Source: Ashinkailepas kermadecensis (taxonomy: Eukaryota > Arthropoda > Thecostraca > Neolepadidae). Taken from it: DNA of 64,000 nucleotides. Position 1 is the stretch's first letter; every line of letters begins with the position of its first letter. This document shows positions 42,102 to 59,855 of the stretch, piece after piece. The stretch is taken from contig JAOTOM010004877.1 in the NCBI GenBank assembly GCA_034440615.1, positions 431,501-495,500 on the forward strand. Reading direction: 5' to 3'. Both the position numbers and the translations under genes were made by a program. The notes under the pieces are model-generated. The model was not told the DNA's origin and did no database searches. It saw nothing but the letters and a program-made list of their open reading frames with translations.

Positions 42102-44750
42102 CCAGTTCACAACGCCCGGTCGCCATCACGCCAACGTCCGTGCACGTGTACGGCCGCCTTGCGCATTCGGCGCATTTGCCACACAGTTCGAGCGATTCTA
42201 CGGTTTTTGCTAGGCATCCTACGATTTGCTAATTGCTACCACATAATAGTCTTGCGCCATATTTTACGGGATGGAATGCTTCGCATGGGGGTTCGCTGTG
42301 ACAATTCGATAACTTCAAGTCGATGGTTTTCTTCTTCCAACATTTTTTGGTGGTTAAGAAATCCGGATACCCGCTGAGCTTTTACGCACTTCGTCTCTTT
42401 GGGTAAACATGCTCCCAGATGGGTTACCGAACCGAGGCCCTGGCTCGATGTTCATTTTTTTTTGGATCCGTTGCGTTTTCTTCGTCTACGGGTGTGCTTT
42501 AGGGTTGCAGTCAATTTTTGTTTGGGGCCCGGCACATTTTTGAGACCTCGGCTGTTGTTAGGGTTTTGTTGCTTTTTGTGCACCGATGAATTTTGCTAGG
42601 TACCGGCGCGTTTTCGAACACCTTGATGTGTTTATTTAGTGTTCGACCTTTTTGTTCTTTTTAGGTCCATGTCGCTTTCTGCGAGCCCCAGCCTGTTTTT
42701 TGAAGCCCTCATGCGGTCTCGTGGCCCCCGTTTGCTTTAAGGGCCTCCGATGTGTTTTCTTTTAGAGCTCCCGGTGTGTGTATTTAGGGATGCAATACAT
42801 GTTTGAGGACCCTGCCGCTTTTTGTGAGACTCGGTGCGCCTTGGAGTACCCGGTACCTTTTCGGCCTCATTGGGCTCTTAGGGTCCTGCTGTGTTTATGT
42901 GGGGCTCCTGACGCACACTACTTTGGGATCCCGGTGCGATTTTTCGGGTCCAGGCGCATGGTTCTGAGGACCCGACGCCAGAGTTGTGCGCTCGACGCGA
43001 TGTTTTTGGACCTCTCATTATTTTGTATGTCCGAATCTCTACCTGATCTTTTTACTCCCGGCGCCATATTTTTTTTTGTGTCCCGCCGCGATTCTTCGTG
43101 CTCCAGTAAATTTGTTTCTGGGCCGTACGCGATCTTCGAAGGCATCTGGTGCTTTAGGACTCCAGTGATTTTCCTGGCTAAGACGTTTATTTTTTTAGAA
43201 TTCCTCCTTATTTTTGACTGCTCCGGCTTCATCGCTTTCGGGTCAAGATGCGATTTTTGGGGCCACGCTGTGCTTATTTGGAGCCCTCGATGACAAATTC
43301 TGGGAGTCCCGACAGGTGTTTTTGATGCACTGACACAAGGTTAATCCCGAGCACGATATTGGGGGAGGGGGGGGGGCTCGTAGGGAGTTCCCGGGGTGCT
43401 ATTTACTTAGCTGGGGCCCCAGCTCGATTTTGGCGGGCCCAGTGCAAATTCCCCGACCCAGGCGCGATGGGCGAAAAAATGACTAACGCTGTCGACGCGC
43501 CCTAAAACACAAATCCACCACCACCACCGGCCCAGGCGCGAGTTTTATGGGGCCAGCTTTATTTATACGGAGCCCCATACGCGAATTCGGAGGTCCCAAA
43601 ATTTTGTTGCCACTGCGCGAATTTTTGGTGCCCCAGCTCGATTTTTGGAGGCACGGGCACTATTCTTGGGAGCCTACCCCACTCAGCATGGAGGGGAGGC
43701 ATTTTCCCATTTGGTACGCCACTACGGCTGCTCATCGTGTTTTTTTAGCCGATGGCACCCTTCAGAGTAAAAAAAACCTTCGGATATTTTTCTTTCGGGA
43801 CTTGCTCTTAATTTCCCGATGCTCGTGTCGATTCGATCGAGTCGCGGTGTGATCTTTTTGGAGGTAGGGTTCTAGTTTTGCAATGCCCTGCGCGATATTT
43901 TAGGGCCCGATACGATTCTTCGGGCTCCCGGTGCGATTTCTTTTAGGTGGTTCGACAATATTTTTTCCCAGGACACTTTCCAGGCTTTGGGAGTCATTGA
44001 CGTGATTTGTGAGACCGCAGTGTGATATTCCGGATAAGAATTGATTTTCGTGGGGGAGCTGCGTCTTTTGGGGCCCCTGCGCGACCTGTCGGGCTCCTAG
44101 TGTGATTTTCAGGGCCCAGGCTCGAACTTTTGGGGCTCCCAACGCAATATCCCGAGGCCCAACCCATCTTTTTGTGGCTCCAGCGCGATCTTGAAGGACA
44201 TCGATACGGCTTTTTGGCCTCCAGTGTGGTTTTCAGGTGCCCAGGAGCGAACTTTTGGGGCCCCAGCGTGATTTTCAGGGGCTCAGGTTCACCTTTTGGG
44301 GGTCAAGCGCGATTTTCAGGGGCCCGGTCAAACTTTTTTGGTTCCGAGCGCTATTTCGGGGGCGCCGGCTAGACCTATTAAGGTCCCCAGCCTGATTTTC
44401 AGGGGCCCCTGCGCAACTTTTTGAGGGCCTCGGTCCCACATTTTGGAGCTGCTCCCTCCCCCGCGTCATTCTTAGAAGCTACAGAATGATTTGTGTGGGT
44501 CCAAATGTGATTTCATGGCCTCAGTGCGATTTTGCGGCCCGGCGACATTTACAGGAGCCCTTACGCGACTTTTATGGCCCTCAATTTGATTTTCAGTGGC
44601 CCCAGTACGAATTTCGGGGGCCCAGCGGGATTATTAGGGGCTCCGGCGCATTTTTTTTTCCGAACCACGGTGCGGTTCTTGGGGCCCACAACTTATCAGG
44701 GGGCAACTGCCCCCTTTGCCCAGGGGAAAGGGGGTAGTGTCGCTTAGGGG
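42102..44750 (+). mobile_element. 2.7-kb element with degenerate ~20-bp repeats, copy 1
   Basis: A ~340-bp unique head (AACGCCCGGTCGCCATCACG ... CACACAGTTCGAGCGATTCT ... TTTGCTAGG ... GGTGGTTAAGAAATCCGGAT) leads into about 2.2 kb of imperfect units such as CCCAGCGCGATTTTCGGGG alternating with GGCTCGAACTTTTGGGG-type units. Local spacing is about 41 bp per pair. The whole can be aligned colinearly with the reverse complement of 53175-56060. Long plus frames are artefacts of the repeat. A GGTACGCCACT word occurs at 43717. No protein domain, TIR or LTR was identified. Confidence 0.75.
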
Positions 44751-44947
44751 AGGGAAAACCGATCAACATTTCACCACATTACACACCTTTTTTTTACAAA
44801 GGCATACACTTTGTCTCTTCATTTTAGCAACATCGATGAAAAGACCACAAATTAATATGCGCCGTAAGGGCCACTGAGTGCCCTCGTCACTCATGTCACG
44901 CGGCCTGGCTCGCGTGGCCCCGCTCCTCTGTGGTGTGTGTAAAAGTC

Positions 44948-44999
44948 GAGTTAGTTAGTTAGTTATTTGGGCTTTAGGGCACATCGACTTCATTGGCCA
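44948..44999 (-). mobile_element. Mini-retroposon, 52-bp copy with perfect target duplication
   Basis: Body GAGTTAGTTAGTTAGTTATT then TGGGCTTTAGGGCACATCGA and CTTCATTGGCCA, flanked by identical TGTGTAAAAGTC at 44936-44947 and 45000-45011. This is one of the clearest copies. Confidence 0.85.
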
Positions 45000-45344
45000 T
45001 GTGTAAAAGTCAGAAGGTCATTGTAGGAAAGTCCTATATTGGCACGCGAAAGTCTAGCAACCTCGTCGTCTCGATAACCCCGGTCACGAAAGCTCCAGTC
45101 CGTTTAGCTGCCCTGTATTGCCTGCAGCACTCGCACGATCACACGAGACCGACAGACACCGTACAGCACTTTCTCCTCTGAATGTAAGCCGTGATACTGC
45201 CTTCCCTATGAATTTAGAAGCCGAATTTAGTTGGGAAGCACGCGCGCACGGAGCGCACAAGCACAGATGCGCCCGCTTTGAGAATCCCAGCCTGACTTTA
45301 GCGGCCGCACGGCCGCTGGCCATGTCTGAAGACCCCCGTCTTCT

Positions 45345-45400
45345 GATTGGTCGAACACGGTAGACGCCCATTTACGTCACATCCATGTTCTAGAAGCTTC
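45345..45400. promoter_or_regulatory. Promoter-like cluster: CCAAT, CRE-like and heat-shock element
   Basis: At the right edge of a CpG-rich block (45110-45360) are inverted CCAAT (GATTGG, 45345), TTACGTCA (45372) and TTCTAGAAGCTTC (45388-45400), a perfect three-unit heat-shock element (TTCnnGAAnnTTC). No matching gene was recognised on either side. Confidence 0.3.
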
Positions 45401-45409
45401 GTCGGAAGT

Positions 45410-46045
45410 GGGCTTGCATTTAGTGAAGGGTACTATGTGATATTTACGGTACACTCTTTACAGTTACTATTACGGTATACTTTTACAATCGGAAGGCTTA
45501 CGGGATTATACCAATTACGGTTACGGGACAGCCAGACGTATAACTTTATGTGAACTGGGTTTGGTACCGGCTGCACAGTATTGAGATCACATCTCTGACG
45601 CCCGACGCCAGAGAGGGCGGGGGAAGGTGCAAGGTCCATTGAACGGCCCCGTTGGATGGGTGGCTGCTTACGTCGGCATCAGACAGGCGGACGCCAGTCT
45701 AGGTGCCTGAGACTTGTCGCGCCAGGAACGGAAGGGGTAGGGGGCTGATTTTATGGGATCAAGACGCTCAAAAACTAACTCTCTTACATCATGTTTTTGT
45801 AATACCACGGTTAATGGACCCAATTGCTGGCTTTGTAGCACGCATTCTTCACATAAATATTTCACATTTGAGCCTTCCTCGCCGCTTTGAACTCAGCATA
45901 AGTGCTGAGAACTTGCTACTATTTTTTATTCTTCATGAATATGCACCGTTCCAAGGAAAAATCAATCTCGCTACCGGAACTATATGAAGGTATTTTTGTT
46001 TACTTCTTCATTGAAACTCCCTTTAACTAGGTGGATATTTTACTC
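45410..46045. other. Non-coding stretch, nothing recognised
   Basis: No coding or repeat signal beyond incidental frames. Confidence 0.4.
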
Positions 46046-46047
46046 CA

Positions 46048-47651
46048 ACGTCCGTGAAGTTGGCAGGAGTTCGATATTCATATTCAGCAGAAATCGACGA
46101 CCTTTTCGATTTCGCCCAAACTCAGTGAGATGGTAGTCCCAAGGTCCCTGACCCACCATGCAGATGCATTTCACGGGGCATCGAATGGTTTGACCTCCAT
46201 AGGTCAACATAGGTCAGCCATTCAATAATGCCATCTATATACGTTATATCTACGTTATATAGCCTAATGGCCTAATATCTACGTTATATAGCCCATTCGA
46301 TCCGCAATGACACGCTGATTCTGAAACTGCTCTCATTTACCCAGTAGCACAAATGGTTGATGAGTTATGATCAATTATGTAATTTTGTTTTCCACAGCAT
46401 TGCTTCCCACACATTCCCATGCATTATTCACATTCCCAGTCCGGGAATGTGAATGCAATACACATAGTTGTAACGCCAATAACGTGGGCAGTCCAACGGT
46501 GGCATTATAATCATTGACGTCCGATTAATTCCGGAGATATATCAAAATATGTTCCGATAAAATCAGTTTTGGACCCAATGGTTAATTTCCCATAGGGTTT
46601 AGCATGGGACCGTGCGGGATGAGAAACCGCGACCCCTTCGATTTTTGTTTAAATCGCCACAAACGTATGCAATGCCAAAACACGTCGACAACTCACGCCG
46701 TTTCCCGGGGCATCGAAAGATGTGACCTCCAGAGGTCAACGAGTTCCAGTTCGATATTCCATCACGTCATGTACACATTCTATCCTACATATACACATTC
46801 CATCATGTGAACGGCTTGACCTGACACGACCTCTGACCTGGCAAGGTCACATGGCTCCTTGACCGTTGAAATTTCGCTTCAGATTTGAAGCGTTATTGAT
46901 CTTCTTTCTTCCATTACGACTTGAGCATGCCAACTGATGACAGTCACATGCTCCATCATCACATATAGGTCAAAGTCGAATATCGGACTGGAACTCGTTG
47001 ACCTCTGGAGGTCATATCTTTCGATGCCCCGGGAAACGGCGTGAGTTGTCGACGTGTTTTGGCATTGCATACGTTTGTGGCGATTTTAAAACAAATCGAA
47101 GGGGTCGCGATTTCCCGTCCCGCACGGTCCCATGCTAAACCCTATTGGAAATTAACCATTGGGTCCAAAACTGATTTTATCGGAACTTATTTCGATATAT
47201 CTCCGGAATTAATCGGACGTCATTGATTATAATGCCACCGTTGGGCTGCCCACGTTATTGGCGTTACAACTATGTGTATTGCATACAGATTCCCGGAATG
47301 GGAATGTGAATAATGCATGGGAATGTGTGGGATGCAATGCTGTGGGAAACAAAATTACATAATTGGTCATAACTCCTTAACCGTTTGTGCTACGGGATAA
47401 GTGAGAGCAGTTTCAGAATCAGCGTGTCGTTGCGGACCGAATGGGAAGAAATAACTTAGACATTCTGGCATTATTGGATGGTTGACCTATGTTGACCTCT
47501 GGAGGTCAAACCATTCGATGCCCCGTGAAATGCGTCTGCATGGTGGGTCAGGGACCTTGGTACTACCGTCTCACCGAGTTTGGGTGAAATCGAAGGGGTC
47601 GTCGATTTCTGCTGAATATGAATATCGAACTCCTGCCAACTTCACGGACGT
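46048..47651. repeat. 1.6-kb long inverted repeat (arms ~0.7 kb, loop ~0.2 kb)
   Basis: Left arm 46048-46759 and right arm 46978-47651 are inverted copies with roughly 90% identity by eye. Both start ACGTCCGTGAAGTTGGCAGG and run through TTTCACGGGGCATCGAATGG, ATTCTGAAACTGCTCTCA, AATAACGTGGGCAG, GACGTCCGATTAATTCCGGA, TTAGCATGGGACCGTGCGGG and CGTTTCCCGGGGCATCGAAA to AACGAGTTCCAGT. The loop is 218 bp. The left arm has an extra TA-rich ACGTTATA repeat (46235-46290). No protein is encoded. A transcript would form a long double-stranded hairpin. No target duplication was recognised. Confidence 0.9.
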
Positions 47652-47683
47652 AGTGTGAGTTGTGTGTTCGCAGGGTAGAATAG

Positions 47684-47990
47684 TTATAATGAACTCGCTG
47701 AAATATACATTTCACGGCCCTAGGTCAATGCCTTCAGGGTCAAATAAGGTCAAAATCGGTCGCCGCACCGATGAAACCTTTGTGGCCTCGAATGCTCGGC
47801 GACCGGCCAGTCGACTTTGCACCCCTGCACTTCCTATATTTACCAACTGATTTCGAAATGCTTTTGTGCGTAAGATGCGGTTACCAATGCTCAGCAAAGT
47901 CGCAAGATTTCATAATTGCATCGCCGCCAGTTTACGAGGTATCCTCGAAAAACAGGAGGGGTGGGCGGTTTCCGCCCCCCCCCCCTCTCC
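47684..47990 (+). repeat. 310-bp dispersed repeat, copy 3
   Basis: Plus-strand copy of the 2033-2345 family, with AATATACATTTCACGGCCC, AGGGTCAAATAAGGTC, CGCACCGATGAAACCTTTGT and GGAGGGGTGGGCGGTTTCCG. Confidence 0.8.
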
Positions 47991-48499
47991 CCGGTGCCCG
48001 TGCTACACCTCTCCCATGCAGGGGTAGTTGTTGTTGCACCCCTAGCTTTTTGACGGCCATGGAAAACGGTACACGCAAGCGCACCGCCGTTCGGCATACC
48101 TGAGGAGCATCCTTTGCCGACATCATGATGCAAAACACTTGAATCTGAGGTCACTGATGTATGACGTGATGAGTGGAAGTATGTCAGGCAGTTTTTGCCG
48201 ACGTCGCAATTTATCAACAAATACCCACTTGTTGCCTCCAAATCACCAATGATGGGTGTAGTAGGATGACGGACAGCTCAGCTGGCTTGTCTACATGGAT
48301 AACGTAATTTGCACAAGGTCGCTAGGATTCTAGGTGGCTGCCCTAAGTTGTCCTCAGATGGCTTTGTTTGTGTTAGGAGATACTGTGGTGTTAATTTGGA
48401 CAATAGAATGCTTAATCTGAAGTCTAATTTAACTATGCATTCAAGAAAATAGTGTTTTCATGAAGTATTTCGGAAACCGTTAAAATGACGTTAACCCAA

Positions 48500-49090
48500 G
48501 CAGCTTGAGTGACCTAGAGGGCTAACTGAGCACCTTCCCGAGAGCCCGCTTCGAAGCTAGAAAGCCCCTGGATCTAGATTGTCGAGGACTGGGAAAGGAC
48601 TCTCAGAGCTGAAGAGGCTTCCTTCCCCCAGCCAGAGGACTGGGCTGGGATGCCACTGAAACCTAGACAGTTTTGTTTAGGACTGGAAAGGGTCATTAAA
48701 GGGTGGAGAGGACCAGCGACAGCTGAATATGGTCCTTCCCCACACCAGCGTCCTTGAGAATTGGCGACGGCCGCAAGGAATACGGAGCTCCCGCCATATG
48801 GTGAACGTGCATTTGAGGTATATGTATTTATATGTAACTAAGAATATGTAATATTTTATGTAAATATGTACATGTACCAAAAATACTGCCGGGAGATTGG
48901 GAAGGGCCTCTAGAAGCGGCTATGCTTGTTGGAGAATGCCACCGAATGCCGGAGGTCTACCTGAAGGCGGGAATGCCCTCGAGGGTTGGACGGGGCTCCC
49001 AGCGAGCTGGCCAGGGAATCCTGTAGTTTGAAAAGGGTTCCAGGTGTTGGTGACTGAGGATCGAGATGGCTGTGGAGTGCTCTCGTCCGA
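48500..49090. repeat. Weak degenerate repeat (GGACTGGGAAAGGACTC-type)
   Basis: Recurring 50-70-bp phrases such as GAGGACTGGGAAAGGACT, TAGGACTGGAAAGGGTC, GGAGATTGGGAAGGGCCTC and GAGGGTTGGACGGGGCTCC. Same general build as the GGGCCC repeats elsewhere but AT-richer; boundaries unclear. Confidence 0.4.
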
Positions 49091-49349
49091 ATGTTGCGTG
49101 GGTCCCGAGGCACCGGAGGACGCAACGTAACGGATAACGGAACAAGCAATTGCGTCTGCGGAGATGAGCAATTGCATTCAGGTCACATACGAAGTTTTCC
49201 TCGCCGCAGTGAGCTTAAGCCATCGCGCCGAATTCCGCCGTCTATCCACAGACGACTCCTGTTGACGCACACAAAGTCCAGGAAAATTAATATCTTGGTC
49301 GGTCGCAAAGGTGACAGGACACCGACAAAACAATGTATTTAGAGGCGAT

Positions 49350-49360
49350 TTTATTTTATT
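49350..49360 (-). terminator. Two overlapping AATAAA signals, candidate DDX6 poly(A) site
   Basis: The minus strand reads AATAAAATAAA, 1.7 kb downstream of the DDX6 stop. They are the first canonical signals I noticed downstream of the stop. DDX6 genes often have long 3' UTRs, but no transcript evidence is available. Confidence 0.3.
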
Positions 49361-51069
49361 GGTCGCACCTAGATCAACAACGAAGTACCACTGGTCCGAT
49401 CGTAAGCACCACCCAGGAAAGACTAAAACATAGTGTGAAATATGTATCCTAGCGATCATATGCGTTTTCGATGCCAAGAATAGCAGCACGCCTCATTTCG
49501 AAGTCCACGTGACACTCCACTGAAGGCGAATAACAAGGCCCTCCTCCCTTCCCCCCGGTCCAGCTGTCCGAGTTATTTGCGATGATTTTCCACTGGTTGG
49601 CCGAAAACTGAACGAATACATGACACAGGTGGCCGGTGCCGGAAGCGATCGACTACGGCAGCCACCACAAGTAGTTTCGGATCCGACCAGCGTGGACGTG
49701 AGACAGATACCCACACCCCTTCCCCCCGGTGTTCAGATTTTGAATGACTGCAGACACCGGTGTCTACACAACACCGGCGTCCGCCAACAGCGGAAGCACG
49801 CCGAAACACCATCCCAGAGGACAGCAGTGCACTGCCGCTGGCGACAACACCGACATGGCCAGACTGTTCACATCCCACCAGATTTCGTGTTGCGCCGCAG
49901 TCCGACATTTGTACGATGACGCCAGCGCGGCCGGCCGGCCGGCCAGCGCCCCGCCGGGCGCCAGCCAATCACAGCAGAGGGCGCGTGTACACCCGTCCCC
50001 GGCGGTGGTTACGGCGCATCCGACGCCCAACACGCCGGCGACGCCACCACACGCACACACACGCACACACGTTGAACTGGAACATCCGCCACGCTCGGTT
50101 TTCGGTCCTACCGACACGGTTGCCGTTTATGGCAAAGGTGCCGTTTGACCGAGTGGGTGCGCCGCGACCCGACACAGTCATATCAGCGGCGACAACAGGC
50201 CGACCCACACATTCAGCACTCGGCATGGCAACACACATGGACTCCGACAAACGTGGCTGATGTCCCCTTTCGGTGGAACAGCTTGGCTTGAATGCGCAAC
50301 TGTCTGAAGGTAGGTTCAGGTGTCAGTTTTTTTGCCGTATCGCAGACCGGAACTGGACGTCTTCGCTCCGATGCCGCAACAGAAACGTTCATTTTGAGTC
50401 ACAAGGACACAGGGCACAAATGCGACAACGACTCCAAGGCCGATCCATTTGGGCAATGCCAAGTGAACACTAGATGTGAGCAGGTTTAGCTTAAATAATA
50501 GCGTAGTTCAGCAGCGTCAGGGAATGCGTTCTGCCCACTGTCACGAGGAGTCGCTTCATCCCTTCAGAGAACGTCCGTTCTCGGGTCCCGACAGTGTCCA
50601 CAGCGGCGACGTTCTTTCAATGACACACAGCACACGCTCCCTCACTTACAAGATACAGTTCAGTCTGGCGCACCAACAATGTCCTCTCAACGTTCTCGCA
50701 TCAAATTTGTGGACGCGTTACAGTCGGTACGCCACTTTCAGCACCTCCGTACTTCCTAGAATGTGTTGGTGGGCGAGCACGCGGCCGCGTTAGCTTCCAG
50801 CGGGTGATGAACGCTCGGCGGATATGCTTGGAGTGCGCGACCGAGCCTAAACAGCTGGTCCTGACCGTACCGGGTTGGGCAGGCCCATTCCTCACGCCGG
50901 CCAGCAGAACGGACGAGAACTAGCGGATCGTTTCGAGGAACGAAAACCGCGCCCAACACCAGCCGACAAGTCACGTGGCGCGCACTCCTAACTCTAGAAA
51001 AAGGCAGGCTTCGGAAACTCTTGGGCCGGCGACGGTGTATGCGCGTATGTACAGAGGGGCGGCACGCGT
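49361..51069 (-). other. CpG-rich stretch, possible DDX6 3' UTR or separate promoter
   Basis: Overlapping open frames on both strands (49569-50260) reflect high GC. A run of alternating CCGG/GGCC lies at 49926-49950 and a CACA/GCAC run at 50044-50070. No recognised protein. It could be untranslated DDX6 sequence or a CpG-island promoter of an unseen gene. Confidence 0.35.
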
Positions 51070-58585
<7,516 letters not shown>

Positions 58586-58586
58586 C

Positions 58587-58640
58587 TGGAATGCACGCCA
58601 GATGCCGCTGTACTGCACAGTGCATACCACGCCCATACCG
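58587..58640. repeat. Short dispersed block shared with 63785-63835
   Basis: Both carry CGCCAGA-(C/T)(A/G)CCGCT-TACTG-ACAGTGCA-ACCAC in the same orientation. The left copy runs up to the splice acceptor of the DDX6 DEAD exon, so this acceptor lies at the edge of a repeat. Confidence 0.6.
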
Positions 58641-59289
58641 CAGTCGGTTGACCTTGACCGCGCGCGGTCGGTTACGGTCCGAGGGTGGCAGTGGTGAACT
58701 CGGCCGCGGGCGAGACAAAAGCGCGGGTCGTGGTGGCGGCAGAGGTGGCGATGCCGCGGCCGCCAAGGTCGGGCGTGGTGTCGCCGGTGCTGCAGCCTGT
58801 GGAGGTCGTGCACCTCGGACTTCAGCATCAGGTGGTCGTGGTGGCCGCTAACGCTGTTATGTGATCACCTGTTTTTCTTCGGAGATCCTAACGGTAATCA
58901 GCTCACCGTATTGAACTCGCCCATGGTCTTGGTTATTTATTATTATAATGATGAAGTAGTGCTAAACTGGCACAAGATCTGGGAAATGCCACGAGGTGTG
59001 TAGTTAACGTAAGTGTAAGTGAAGATAACTTGGAATAGCTCCAATGATAAGGCTGCTGGAATAATGTGAAATATTGTTTCCGATAGACGTAAATAAACTT
59101 TCTATGTTCCATATAATTGATCTTGGTGTAATTCCAGTATATTGTGTGTCATTAATGTATTTAAAATGTCAGTTTCACGCAAGTGCTCGCTGCTGTGTTG
59201 CCGTATTGCGATGTTTGTTTGGTCACTATTGGCTGGCCATACGAATGGACAAGGACATGGCCGGGTCGGCGGGGCTGTGCGGACTGGAG

Positions 59290-59341
59290 CGGCACGGCTG
59301 CCCCCCATCGGCACGGCTGCCGATGGGGGGCAGCCGTGCCG
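59290..59341. repeat. Perfect palindrome: 24-bp arms, 4-nt loop
   Basis: CGGCACGGCTGCCCCCCATC plus GGCA pairs exactly with its inverse across a CGGC loop. It is GC-rich, with no mismatches. Confidence 0.97.
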
Positions 59342-59805
59342 GTCAGCGGCCGTCGATCCGGCTTGTGGCGGGCGGCCGGCTCGTGGGCTCGGGCGAGCTG
59401 TTCTTGCAGCAGGATCGGCGCATCGGTTAGGTCGATTAATACCGTTCTAGCGGGTTGGGGTAGGGTTCAGACATGGGGGTTAGGACTTTGGACACCTAGT
59501 ATGGGCCATACTTTGCAATTAAACGTTGATAAAGCCGACCGTGACAGTATCTGGTGCATTAAATTAATATTTAGAAGTACTATGTTAAACATCTTTCGGT
59601 ATACATTTTAACATACTACTTCTGAAGTTAAATATTTTAACGTTTAATGCCAGGGGAATACGGTGTGATGAAAAAAAGAAGGGCTTTGTTCCGATTTCTG
59701 CATATAGATTACCCTCATCATATTGCGGTTTTGCAACATTCCAATATTAAAGACCAAAAAGTTTGGGAAAATAAATGGGGATCGAACATATTCTTCAGTC
59801 ATGGT

Positions 59806-59855
59806 TGTTATTGGGATTTAGGGGCACATCAAGTGCGTAGGTTATACAGCTCCCA
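59806..59855 (-). mobile_element. Mini-retroposon, 50-bp copy inserted in the LINE
   Basis: TGTTATTGGGATTTAGGGGC, ACATCAAGTGCGTAGG and ACAGCTCCCA, flanked by identical TTCAGTCATGGT at 59794-59805 and 59856-59867. Removing it restores the LINE endonuclease context, so it inserted after the LINE. Confidence 0.87.

Noticed and set aside
42778..43293. 171-codon cysteine- and phenylalanine-rich frame resembling a membrane protein
   Set aside because: It is a translation of the T-rich degenerate repeat; the homologous copy at 53-56 kb does not preserve the frame.
49569..50260. Overlapping 100-166-codon frames on both strands
   Set aside because: High-GC DNA lacks stops; no domain, start context or splice signals distinguish any frame.
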